Assembly: GCF_000246945.1 (NCBI RefSeq)
Contig: NZ_BAEX01000004.1
Span: 16,168-80,167 of the forward strand
Direction: 5' to 3'
DNA length: 64,000 bases
Origin: Myroides injenensis M09-0166
Lineage (GTDB): Bacteria; Bacteroidota; Bacteroidia; Flavobacteriales; Flavobacteriaceae
How positions within the stretch are numbered: position 1 is the first letter of the stretch; the number at the start of each line of letters is the position of its first letter. The position numbers and the translations under genes were made by a program. Below are positions 45,302 through 54,327 of this stretch, one piece after another. A model generated the notes under the pieces. It saw only the letters and a list, made by a program, of their open reading frames with translations, was not told the origin of the DNA and did not search any database.

Positions 45302-46537
45302 TTGAAATTAGAATATTTTATTACTAAACGACTTATTGCCACTAAAGGGTATAAAAGTAGTATTTCTGCGCCAATAATTAAAATTGCTATTGCAGCTATT
45401 GCATTGGGAATTATTATGATGTTGATATCTGTTTCGACAGGTATAGGATTGAAATATAAGATCAGAGATAAAATATCAGCTTTTAGTGGTCATGTTGTTA
45501 TTACTAATTACGACAATAATGTAACTGATTTGACATTAAAACCTTTGCCATTATCTTTATTAGATAAGAAAGTATTTAGGGAAGTAGAGGGAATTAAAAA
45601 TGTACAGGTGTATGCTTCAAAAGCTGGAATCATTAGGACAAACACTTCTTTTGAAGGTATAATTTATAAGGGGGTAGATTCTTTATATCTTCTTGACGCA
45701 ATTAAAGATTACTTAATAAAAGGAAGGTTACCAGAAATTGGTAATAAAATGAGTAATGAAATCGTACTATCAGAATACGTAGCTAATAGATTACATTTTG
45801 AACTTGGAGATAAAGTGACTACCTACTTTATGAAAGAATGGGGAAACAAGATTCCTAATGTAAGACAGTTTGAAATAGTAGGTATATATAATTCTGGAAT
45901 GCAGCAGTTTGATGAAAATGTTGTAATAGGTGATTTAAAGCATGTACAGCGACTTAATAGATGGAAGGAAGACGAAGTAGGCGGAATCGAAATAGTTTTA
46001 AATGATTTTGAAAAAATTGAAAGTAAAGGAAATGAAATCTATTTAGGATTGCCTTCTACAGTAGATAGTAAAACAATTGTTGAAAAATACGCCAATATCT
46101 TTAGTTGGTTAGATATGTTTGATTTTAATATCATGGTCATTATTATTATTATGGTTGTCGTTGCTTCTATTAATATGATTGTAGCTTTGTTAGTTTTAAT
46201 CTTGGAACGTACACAGATGATAGGAATTTTGAAAGCCTTGGGAGCAAATAATTGGAGTATCCGTAAGATCTTCCTTTATAATGCGTCTTATTTAATAGTG
46301 AAAGGTTTGTTCTATGGAAATGTTATTGGACTAGGAATCTTATTTATACAGAAATATTTTGGTATTATTAAATTAGACCCTTCATCCTATTATGTTAGCG
46401 AGGCTCCTGTGCTTATTAGATTATCAGATGTATTATTGTTAAATATCGGTGTAGTTGTAGTAGCAATGTTAGTATTGTTAATTCCATCTTATTTAATCAC
46501 TAAGATATCGCCTATAAAAGCAATTCGATATGATTAA
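45302..46537 (+). CDS. FtsX/LolE-type ABC transporter permease
   Basis: 411 residues from TTG 45302 (LKLEYFITKRLIATKGYKSS, matching the usual start of this family in Flavobacteriia); the longer frame upstream overlaps the divergent namZ gene. One membrane helix at ~22-45, a periplasmic MacB-like domain (about 55-255), then three C-terminal helices with MVVVASINMIVALLVLILERTQMIGILKALG, the typical FtsX core. Probably a lipoprotein-release-type or cell-envelope permease; the ATPase gene is not in the window. Starts 22 bp from the divergent namZ start. Confidence 0.85.
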   Translation: MKLEYFITKRLIATKGYKSSISAPIIKIAIAAIALGIIMMLISVSTGIGLKYKIRDKISAFSGHVVITNYDNNVTDLTLKPLPLSLLDKKVFREVEGIKNVQVYASKAGIIRTNTSFEGIIYKGVDSLYLLDAIKDYLIKGRLPEIGNKMSNEIVLSEYVANRLHFELGDKVTTYFMKEWGNKIPNVRQFEIVGIYNSGMQQFDENVVIGDLKHVQRLNRWKEDEVGGIEIVLNDFEKIESKGNEIYLGLPSTVDSKTIVEKYANIFSWLDMFDFNIMVIIIIMVVVASINMIVALLVLILERTQMIGILKALGANNWSIRKIFLYNASYLIVKGLFYGNVIGLGILFIQKYFGIIKLDPSSYYVSEAPVLIRLSDVLLLNIGVVVVAMLVLLIPSYLITKISPIKAIRYD

Positions 46538-46994
46538 GGAAATAGTATTTTACACTGACTAAAAATACGAATCATAATTGTTTAACTATTAAATAACTTC
46601 TCGCGAAAAAATAGTTAGACTATTGATAAATTGGACGGTTACAAGTAGAATTATTAGCTATAGCTGTACAGTTATAGTAAGACGAGACAGAGATCCTAGG
46701 GGATGAGTCCATAGTGAGTCCATTGTAAGTCCATAATGCCTCTATTAAAACAAGGGGTTTCAATAGAGGCATTATGGATTTACTATATATCGAATCTAGA
46801 TACATAGCGTAGGAAACTGAAAGGAAATTAGTATTTTGCTATACGGAGTGTTATTGTATGTGGGGTTTTAACCATTTTATTATTGCTATAAATAGTAAGA
46901 TTATCTCATTAAGAAATAGTATGAAATTTGTCTTTATAAGATATGAAATTTTGTTTATTTATAAGAGTATACTGTTAGTTGCAATTATAAATAA
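46538..46994. other. Gene-free 457 bp stretch with a large palindrome
   Basis: The centre holds three 11-bp direct repeats running into a palindrome (next entry). The 61-codon frame on the minus strand across it is a shadow of the palindrome. The rest is AT-rich without recognised signals. Confidence 0.7.
46705..46782. repeat. Three 11-bp direct repeats running into a 26-bp palindrome
   Basis: GAGTCCATAGT (46705), GAGTCCATTGT (46716), AAGTCCATAAT (46727), then an inverted repeat 46726-46751 / 46757-46782 (24 of 26 pairs) around AAGGG. The third direct repeat is part of the left stem, so the right stem contains its inverse (ATTATGGATTT). No T tract follows, so it is not an ordinary terminator. 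Different sequence from, but same design as, the 11-bp modules at 14.0 and 34.5 kb. Confidence 0.8.
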
Positions 46995-47606
46995 CTAGAT
47001 TTTGTATTCAAAAATTTTGGTTATTGTTTCACCTATTTCTTCTCCTAATTGTTTTTTTACTAAATATATAGCGGCATCTATCCCTGCTGTTATCCCTGCA
47101 GTGGTGAGCAATTTATTTTCATCAACGTATCTAGTGTTTTTTTGGACATTGCACATAGGAACATACTTTTGTAATAGATCTTGTGCCATAAAATGTGTAG
47201 TGACATTGTGACCATTTAATATATTTGTTTTACCTAGTAATAAACAGCCAGTACAGATTGTAAACAATAAAGCACCATCTTCATAGTGTTTTTTTATCCA
47301 ATTGATATAACTATTTTGAAATACTTCATCATCTAAGTATTTTAAAACTATATCTGGGTTGGCACCTGGTAATACTATAATATTTGGTTTTGGACAGTTA
47401 TCTAGTGTATATTGAGGAGCAATAAAGGTTGTGCCTCCCTCTGTTATTACAATGTCGCTTGTAGCAGAGACTAAATAATTATGATAAGAGTTTGGTAGTA
47501 TAATATTTGCTTTTACAAAAACATCTAAAGGACCATTCAAGTCTAGTGATTCGACTTCATTAAAAATAAGGAATGCTACATTTAATTCTTTTGTTTGTTG
47601 ACTCAT
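46995..47606 (-). CDS. DJ-1/PfpI-family protein
   Basis: 203 residues of the class I glutamine-amidotransferase-like DJ-1/PfpI superfamily. The nucleophile elbow is FTICTGCLLLG, and TTAGITAGIDAAIYLV lies downstream. The N-terminus VAFLIFNEVESLDLNGPLDVF is like isonitrile-hydratase and GlxA-type proteins. It follows the GlxA-type regulator gene on the same strand (80 bp), so the regulator may control it. Substrate unknown. Confidence 0.85.
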   Translation of the reverse strand: MSQQTKELNVAFLIFNEVESLDLNGPLDVFVKANIILPNSYHNYLVSATSDIVITEGGTTFIAPQYTLDNCPKPNIIVLPGANPDIVLKYLDDEVFQNSYINWIKKHYEDGALLFTICTGCLLLGKTNILNGHNVTTHFMAQDLLQKYVPMCNVQKNTRYVDENKLLTTAGITAGIDAAIYLVKKQLGEEIGETITKIFEYKI

Positions 47607-47685
47607 AATAGTTGGATTTAAACACTAGAATGCTTATTGAAGTATATACTTCAATAGAATTCTTGTGTGTTTAGTTTATAATTGT

Positions 47686-48689
47686 TTAATTATTTGCAGT
47701 AGAAGACTGGTAATAGTTTCTATACTGTTGAGGAGTTATATTGGTATATTTATTAAAAGCTTTTCGAAAAACATTATCAGAAAGAAAGCCTGATTTTATG
47801 GCTATTTCTGAAATAAGGAGATCAGTACATTCAAGTAAATGTTTTGCGTGCTCGATTCTTACTCTATCATAAAAATTACCAGGACTTATTTCTGCTTCTT
47901 TTCTAAATACTCTAGAAAAATTGCGTTCGCTCATATTAAAATATGCAGATATATCCTTAATTGTAGTTTGACCTTTTACTATATTATTTAAGATATAATT
48001 TTCGTTTTTTTTACTAAAGGTGACATTTCTAAATCTTCTGCTAGTAAGGAAGCATAGATTATCTGAGAATGAGAACGTTTTAAGTTTACTACCAAATGGC
48101 GTGAAATATTAGCAGCCATTTCTCGTCCTAGGTCTTCTTCTGTTAAGGCTAGGGCTAGGTCAATGCCCGAAGTAATTCCTCCAGAAGTATATATATTTCC
48201 ATCTTTAAGGTAAATATGGTCATACTGCAAGTTTGTATTAGGATATTTCTGAGAGAAGAGATTTGCATACTTCCAGTGAGTAGTTACTCGCTTATTATTT
48301 ATTAGTCCTGTTTTTGCTAGTAAAAATAAACCAATGCATATTGAACCAATGCGTATTAATGATGGATATATTCCTTTTATCCAATGTAACAAGGCAGGTT
48401 CATAGTCACTATTTAAATCGAGCGAAGATCCTGTTATTAACAAAGTGTCTATTTTTAAGTCAATGTCTTTAAATGTATAATCGCATTGAATTTTAACGCC
48501 AGAACTAGTAGTTATGATTTTACTATCAGTAAAGGATATTAAAATTATATTATAATATTTATTAGTATTACCATGCGTTAGTTCTAGTAATTGATTAGCT
48601 GTATTAAAGACATCACATGGTCCAGCCAAATCTAATAGTTGGGCTTCGGGGAGCATTAATAATCCTACAGTATGTTTTTCTATGTGCAT
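47686..48689 (-). pseudogene. GlxA-type AraC regulator, frameshifted
   Basis: Regulator with an N-terminal DJ-1/PfpI-like domain (MHIEKHTVGLLMLPEAQLLDLAGP, 233 residues) and a C-terminal AraC HTH domain (47686-47934 and upstream; FRKEAEISPGNFYDRVRIEH, LISEIAIKSGFLSDNVFRKAF). The two frames meet at the A8 run at 48005-48012 on the plus strand (T8): inserting one base gives SPLVKKNENYILNNIVKGQT and a continuous ~334-residue protein. Either a genuine mutation or a homopolymer sequencing error. TACCTTTG -7 box on the minus strand at 48722-48715. It would regulate the adjacent DJ-1/PfpI gene. Confidence 0.85.
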
Positions 48690-48909
48690 GATAAGACTTC
48701 TTATTTCTATATGGCAAAGGTAGAATATAGGCTTTTAGTAAAGATGACAATAAACATGCTTTTTCTGCCAAAAAAGAAATATTCAAGTGCTGTAGTTGAA
48801 TCGTTTTTTACTGATTATTGTATTTCGAATAAATTTTTTGTACAACAATAATATTTAATTAGTCTTAATAATAATAAATAGTACATTTGGCGATTAAAAA
48901 TAATCAAAT

Positions 48910-50106
48910 ATGAATGTAAAAAAAATTACCCAAGGAATAGTAGTGTGCCTACTTAGTTTACTAACATTAAGTTGCAGTAATGATGACAATTCAGTCAATG
49001 AAAAATTTGAATTAGTAGTAAAAGCTAATTCTGCAAATTTTTATATTGGAGATGATGTCTTGCTTGAAGTAACTGATAGCAATGGTAAAGCTATCGATGA
49101 TGCTCAAATAACAGTTAATAATGAATTAATTGATAATTACAAATTCATTGCTAAAGAGAAAGGTGAATTTTTTATTAAGGCTAGTAAAAAGGGCTATATA
49201 GACAGTCAGGTATTAAAAATCAAAATAAACCAAAAGACTATTGTTATAACTGCTGATAAAGAGCGTGCTAAATATGGAGATGAAATTACTTTTTTGGCCA
49301 AGGATGAAAGTGGAAAAGATATAACTAGTGATGTTAATTTCTATATAGACGCAAACAAGATTGAAGGGAATGTCTATAAAGTAGGGGATGTGAAAGCAGA
49401 GCAATTAATTGCATATGCTAGGATGAATGAAATAGTATCTAATGAAGTAAAGATTTTATTAGAACAACCGATATTAGAAAAAGTAATTCTTGGGAAGTGG
49501 AAATTAGAAAATTCGGCATCTCATGATGTATTCTATAATTTTTATGAAGGGAATACATTTGATTTTATCTATTTCGGTACTCTAATGGAAGGAGAATACA
49601 GAATTATAGATAATAAGATTCATTTAGATGTAATTAACTATGGATTTAAAATGACTGATTATTCTATTATAACTGTTAAGTCATTATCAAATAATGAAAT
49701 AGATGTACATGTAACAGTTACAGGTGTACATGAAAATGGTCAAGCTGGCCGATTAGTCAGACAGAAGGAGGATCTGAATATTAACTTAAAACAATTAGAA
49801 GGTGAGTGGAATGCTGAACTAGATGGTAAGGTGATTCTTAATTTTGTTTTTAATAATGATGGATCTTGTAAAATAGTAAAAACGGAGAATGCTAATGGTT
49901 TGAAGAATTTAGAATCTATTGATTACTTAACAAAGTATAATAAATATTCTAAGAATACTATTATGATGGAAAACAGAAATGGTGCTTATACTTATTATTT
50001 AACAATAAATGAATTTATAGGTGAATCCGAAATAGATGCTGTATTATTTGAATATGTATTGTTCCCTCAGAAGTCAACAAATCTAATATTGAAAAAAGTA
50101 TTGTAA
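48910..50106 (+). CDS. Surface lipoprotein with Ig-like and lipocalin-like parts
   Basis: 398 residues. Lipobox TLSC gives Cys22, followed by SNDDNSV, a surface-export-like stretch. Residues ~30-185 look like two Ig/bacterial repeat domains (VVKANSANFYIGDDVLLEV; then IVITADKERAKYGDEITF). The C-terminal half has a repeat of GKWKLENSASHDVFYNFYEG and GEWNAELDGKVILNFVF, which resembles lipocalin-like domains of Bacteroidota lipoproteins. Role unknown. The next gene is a TonB-dependent receptor with its own promoter. Confidence 0.75.
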   Translation: MNVKKITQGIVVCLLSLLTLSCSNDDNSVNEKFELVVKANSANFYIGDDVLLEVTDSNGKAIDDAQITVNNELIDNYKFIAKEKGEFFIKASKKGYIDSQVLKIKINQKTIVITADKERAKYGDEITFLAKDESGKDITSDVNFYIDANKIEGNVYKVGDVKAEQLIAYARMNEIVSNEVKILLEQPILEKVILGKWKLENSASHDVFYNFYEGNTFDFIYFGTLMEGEYRIIDNKIHLDVINYGFKMTDYSIITVKSLSNNEIDVHVTVTGVHENGQAGRLVRQKEDLNINLKQLEGEWNAELDGKVILNFVFNNDGSCKIVKTENANGLKNLESIDYLTKYNKYSKNTIMMENRNGAYTYYLTINEFIGESEIDAVLFEYVLFPQKSTNLILKKVL

Positions 50107-50223
50107 TAAACACTTATTTAGAAGAGTAAAATCTTTTCAAGAGAATTTTGCTCTTCTAAATATATGATTATTAATAGTTAGAATTAATGATTATATATTT
50201 TATTTCGATTAAGTCTAAATAAG

Positions 50224-50254
50224 TTGTGTATTTGAAAAAAGTGAAATACATTTG
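50224..50254 (+). promoter_or_regulatory. Promoter of the TonB receptor-peroxidase operon
   Basis: TTG (50224-50226), 20-nt spacer, TACATTTG (50247-50254), 20 bp before the ATG at 50275. Good match to the Bacteroidota consensus and implies a very short leader. Confidence 0.8.
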
Positions 50255-50274
50255 CGCACCCAAATTTTATTGTA

Positions 50275-53079
50275 ATGCTACAGATTATTATAAAATGCTC
50301 ACAATCAACCAAACTAATGATTACCCTTTTAATGTTAATAATAACGTTAACTGCCTTTGGACAAGAGCGGCATGTTGATGTTATTATACATGCAGTAAAT
50401 CTTGATAAGAAAGATGTGTCTGAGGTAACCATTTCTTTGAGAGATGAGAACAATAGCTATTATGAGCTTACTAATGACAAGGGATTAGCCTTTGTAAAAG
50501 TTAAACCAAGTATTTATACCCTAGAAGTTTTTCATATAGGTTATAAAAGTTATTCCGAGAAAGTATCTGTTTTAGATAAAACTTTAATCAATATTTCGCT
50601 TACTCCACTTATAAATCAATTAGAAGAAGTTGTAATTACTGCCAAAGAAGGTAAAGGTGTTACCAGTAAATCTATTATTGATCGCGCTGCTATGCAACAT
50701 TTGCAACCTTCAAGTTTTGCAGATTTAATGGAATTACTACCTGGAGGTAGAGCAAGTGACCCTAGTCTAAATGTAGTTAATAAAATTCAATTGAGAGAAG
50801 TAGGAAACTCAAGAAGTAACCAATATAATACTTCGTCGTTGGGTACTCTTTTCTTGGTAGATGGAGCGCAATTAAACTCTGGTGCCAACCTTCAGTATAC
50901 GTATAATTTCCTAGATGACCAGAGTGTTTTAAAGAATTCAAAGATAAGTGTTTCTACTGGAGTCGATATGCGAACGATATCTACTGATCAAATTGAAAAA
51001 GTAGAGATAATAAGGGGTATTCCATCTGTTGAATACGGTAATCTTACATCTGGATTAGTTAAGATTATTAAAAAGAGTGGTTATTCGAAATGGCAAGCAC
51101 GTTTTAAAGCAGATGGTTATAGCAAGCTGTTTGCTGTAAGTAAAGGTTTTGAAACTGATAATAATTGGAAATTTAATGTCGGTGCGGATTATCTAGATGC
51201 AAAACCAGATCCTAGAGATGATTTCGATAATTATAAACGAGTAACAGGTTCACTGCGTATTAATAAAGAAACAAATGTAGGTAATGGTAACTTGTTAACT
51301 TGGACGTCTAATCTTACTTATACTGGTTCACTAGATGATTCTAAAAGTAGTCCAGATACAGATCCTACTGGTCAAAATAGCTATAAAGTAGATAACCATT
51401 TTTATAGTTTCAGCAATATTTTATCTTTTGAAAAAAGCAATGAATCTTTTTTTAAGGGAGTAGAATTGCAGATGACGCTTAATCAAAGATTTGATAAGAT
51501 TAAGCAGACAAAGTTTGTACAGCTTGAAGGAGCTACAGCATTACCTATTTCTAGAGAAGAAGGTGAACATGATGGGTTTTATCCCCCAGGAAGTTATTTG
51601 GCTTATTATGAAGTTGATGGAAAACCAATAGATATTTTTGCTAAGCTGATTAGTAACTTTCAATATAAAGTGAATCAAGTAGATAATCAAATTCGTGTAG
51701 GGTTAGATTATCAGTATAGCAAGAATAATGGTAAAGGTCAAGTTTATGATATTTACAGACCAATTAATCCAAAATCTACTTACCGAAACAGGGCTTATAA
51801 AGATATACCTGCTTATGTAACAGGAGCTGCTTTTATGGAACAAGAGTCATCTACAAAATTTGGAGAGCACTCATTGACCTTAGTAGTAGGATTAAGAGGA
51901 AATATGGCAATGAACTTACCTAAGAACTTTGTAATGAAAGATAAACTATATCTTGATCCTCGTGTCAATCTACAATATGGCTTGCCACATTTTGATTTAG
52001 CTGGTCGTGATTTAGCGATTGATGTTACTCTTGGATGGGGACAGCAACGTCTATTTCCTGACTTAGGATTACTTTATCCAGAATTGTATTACGTAGATAA
52101 ACAACAATTAAATTATTATCATAACAATTCTGCTTATAGAACTGTCAATTATAAAACAATAATTTTTAATCCTCAAAATCTTGATTTGCTACCAGCAATG
52201 AATAAGAAAAAAGAGGTGCGTCTTGATTTAGCTTGGGGTTTTCATAATTTTTCAATTACATTCTTTAAAGAAAAGATGGAAAGTGGTTTTCGCTTTATGA
52301 AAGAATATGGAAGTTATGATTATAAAAAATATGATATTTCAGGAATTGATCATGATAATATTACTACGCCACCAGATGTGAATACATTGCCATATGAAAT
52401 AAGAAATGAGAATTTCTTATATGGAATACAGCGAAATGGTAGTTCAATAGATAAACAAGGAATAGAGTTTCAATATAGTTCTAATCGTATTCCAGTTATT
52501 AATACTCGTGTGACAATAAATGGAGCTTGGTTTAGAACCATCTATGGAAATAGTGAAGGTAATTATGCAGCAGGACGTTATGACGGTTTAATTAATGGTA
52601 AGCCATATCCTTATTTTGGCTATTATGATAACTTAGAACCTAAAAGTAAATTTGAAGAATTTAATACTAATCTTTTTTTAGATACTTATATACCTAAACT
52701 TGATTTACAGTTTTCTACATCCTTTCAATTTGCATGGTATTATTTAAGAAAGAATCAACCTGCTAATGGAATCCCATCTCATTACGTTGATGAAAGAGGG
52801 AATATATTTGATTTTAATGAAGAACAAGCAAAAGGAACTTTATTGGAATATTTAATTTATCCGCAATTTGCTAGTAGCGAAAAATTGTATCGCACTCCTC
52901 TTGTGATGGATGTAAATTTTAAGGTTACCAAAAGCTTTAGAAATAAGCAAATAAACATATCAATGTTTGCGAATAAACTATTTAGCTATTATGCTCCATA
53001 TTACTTAAATGGCACAAAAATAAATAGAAAGGGTACTAGGGATCCTTATTTTGGAATGGAAATTAATTTTAATTTATAA
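50275..53079 (+). CDS. TonB-dependent outer-membrane receptor of the DUF4876/peroxidase cluster
   Basis: 934 residues: signal peptide (ends TAFGQ), CarboxypepD_reg-like domain (~30-110), plug domain (MELLPGGRASDPSLN; VDGAQLNSGANLQ; IEKVEIIRGIPSVEYGNLTSG), barrel with C-terminal NFNL. Not a SusC: no SusD follows. The operon continues with DUF4876 lipoprotein (10 bp), DUF6850 barrel and di-heme peroxidase, an arrangement I recall from other Bacteroidota. Ligand unknown; the heme/iron theme is suggested by the peroxidase (inference). Confidence 0.92.
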   Translation: MLQIIIKCSQSTKLMITLLMLIITLTAFGQERHVDVIIHAVNLDKKDVSEVTISLRDENNSYYELTNDKGLAFVKVKPSIYTLEVFHIGYKSYSEKVSVLDKTLINISLTPLINQLEEVVITAKEGKGVTSKSIIDRAAMQHLQPSSFADLMELLPGGRASDPSLNVVNKIQLREVGNSRSNQYNTSSLGTLFLVDGAQLNSGANLQYTYNFLDDQSVLKNSKISVSTGVDMRTISTDQIEKVEIIRGIPSVEYGNLTSGLVKIIKKSGYSKWQARFKADGYSKLFAVSKGFETDNNWKFNVGADYLDAKPDPRDDFDNYKRVTGSLRINKETNVGNGNLLTWTSNLTYTGSLDDSKSSPDTDPTGQNSYKVDNHFYSFSNILSFEKSNESFFKGVELQMTLNQRFDKIKQTKFVQLEGATALPISREEGEHDGFYPPGSYLAYYEVDGKPIDIFAKLISNFQYKVNQVDNQIRVGLDYQYSKNNGKGQVYDIYRPINPKSTYRNRAYKDIPAYVTGAAFMEQESSTKFGEHSLTLVVGLRGNMAMNLPKNFVMKDKLYLDPRVNLQYGLPHFDLAGRDLAIDVTLGWGQQRLFPDLGLLYPELYYVDKQQLNYYHNNSAYRTVNYKTIIFNPQNLDLLPAMNKKKEVRLDLAWGFHNFSITFFKEKMESGFRFMKEYGSYDYKKYDISGIDHDNITTPPDVNTLPYEIRNENFLYGIQRNGSSIDKQGIEFQYSSNRIPVINTRVTINGAWFRTIYGNSEGNYAAGRYDGLINGKPYPYFGYYDNLEPKSKFEEFNTNLFLDTYIPKLDLQFSTSFQFAWYYLRKNQPANGIPSHYVDERGNIFDFNEEQAKGTLLEYLIYPQFASSEKLYRTPLVMDVNFKVTKSFRNKQINISMFANKLFSYYAPYYLNGTKINRKGTRDPYFGMEINFNL

Positions 53080-53089
53080 TAGAAATACA

Positions 53090-54319
53090 ATGATAAAACA
53101 AGTATTAAAAAAGCTTTGTCTATTACTAGTCGTAGTGGGCTTTGGAGCATGTTCATCTGATGATAATTCTACAGGCACGGAACAAACATTGACAACATTT
53201 GTACTTAATGATCCCGAAGGATTTAAAATAGAGGAGGTTAAACAAGTTGTTTTAACTTTAAAAGAGTTAAACTCTGGAAATAGTAGCACTATTGAATTGA
53301 AAGATAATAATAAAATTCAAAAATCAATTTTATCTGGGACTTACGATATCAGTATAGAAGGTACGGTAACTTATAAAGCAGAAGGTACAGATACTGCAGT
53401 TGAAGGAAAAATTGCTTCAGTTAATAAAGGTGTTATAGTAAGTGGTTTAGAAATGACAAAAACACTTAATACTTTTATTAAGGGAAATACAGGTGATTTT
53501 GTAATTGAAGAAATTTTCTTTACGGGGACTAAATCACCTGAAGGACAACAGTATGATGATGATAAATACATCAAGATAACTAATAACACTGAAGAAGTAT
53601 TGTATATTGATGGGTTATTATTAGTTAAATCTAAATTCATGACTAATGAGAAAGAAGATTATCAACCATTAAATATGAATGCTGATTTTTATGCAGAAGC
53701 AGTACTACAGTTCCCAGGTTCAGGAAAGGATTACCCAGTAGAGCCTGGAAAGTCAATTCTTTTTGCTGAGTATGCCATTAATCATCAAGAATTAAATGCA
53801 AACTCAATTGATCTAAGCAAAGCAGACTTTGAAAAATATTTCGAATCAAATTCTGACGTTAATAACCCGCAAGTTACAGATTTGATTAATATTTATGACC
53901 AACTAGTAATTCATAACCAAGGATATTTTGCTTATGCTTTAGTAAGATTACCTGAAGGGAAAACAGCAGATATATTTAATGGTGAAAACTTAGACTATGT
54001 GCATGATTATAGTTATGATTTTGTATTTGACGATACAACGATTCCGATGCCTGATACAGCGATAAAAATTCCAAATGAGTATGTTATTGATGTAGTTAAT
54101 TTAGGGGTTGTGGAAAGTCATTTATGGAATGTAACTAGTCCTTCATTGGATATGGGATATGCTTATGTATCAAAATTTGATGATAATGCAGCTAGATATG
54201 GTAAATCAGTAAGAAGAAAAGTAATAGGTAAAAATTCTAAAGGATTAGATATTTTAATGGATACTAATAATTCTTCTGTTGATTTTCAAAATGGAGTAAA
54301 AGCATCTCTACTTAAATAA
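53090..54319 (+). CDS. DUF4876 lipoprotein
   Basis: 409 residues from ATG 53090; the in-frame upstream start would overlap the receptor gene. Signal peptide with lipobox FGACSSDDN (Cys21), surface-export-like. An N-terminal beta-rich part (~30-130) and a lamin-tail-like stretch (VIEEIFFTGTKSPEGQQYDDDKYI, then EEVLYIDGLLLVKS) characterise DUF4876 proteins. Probably the surface partner of the TonB receptor. 8 bp separate it from the next gene. Confidence 0.85.
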   Translation: MIKQVLKKLCLLLVVVGFGACSSDDNSTGTEQTLTTFVLNDPEGFKIEEVKQVVLTLKELNSGNSSTIELKDNNKIQKSILSGTYDISIEGTVTYKAEGTDTAVEGKIASVNKGVIVSGLEMTKTLNTFIKGNTGDFVIEEIFFTGTKSPEGQQYDDDKYIKITNNTEEVLYIDGLLLVKSKFMTNEKEDYQPLNMNADFYAEAVLQFPGSGKDYPVEPGKSILFAEYAINHQELNANSIDLSKADFEKYFESNSDVNNPQVTDLINIYDQLVIHNQGYFAYALVRLPEGKTADIFNGENLDYVHDYSYDFVFDDTTIPMPDTAIKIPNEYVIDVVNLGVVESHLWNVTSPSLDMGYAYVSKFDDNAARYGKSVRRKVIGKNSKGLDILMDTNNSSVDFQNGVKASLLK

Positions 54320-54327
54320 CTAATAGA

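Noticed and set aside
46726-46782. Ordinary terminator for the FtsX-type permease gene
   Set aside because: The hairpin begins ~190 bp after the stop, has no T tract and is extended by 11-bp direct repeats.
46620-46805. 61-codon minus-strand ORF in the gap after the FtsX-type permease gene
   Set aside because: It runs through the palindrome and 11-bp repeats; composition reflects those, not a protein.
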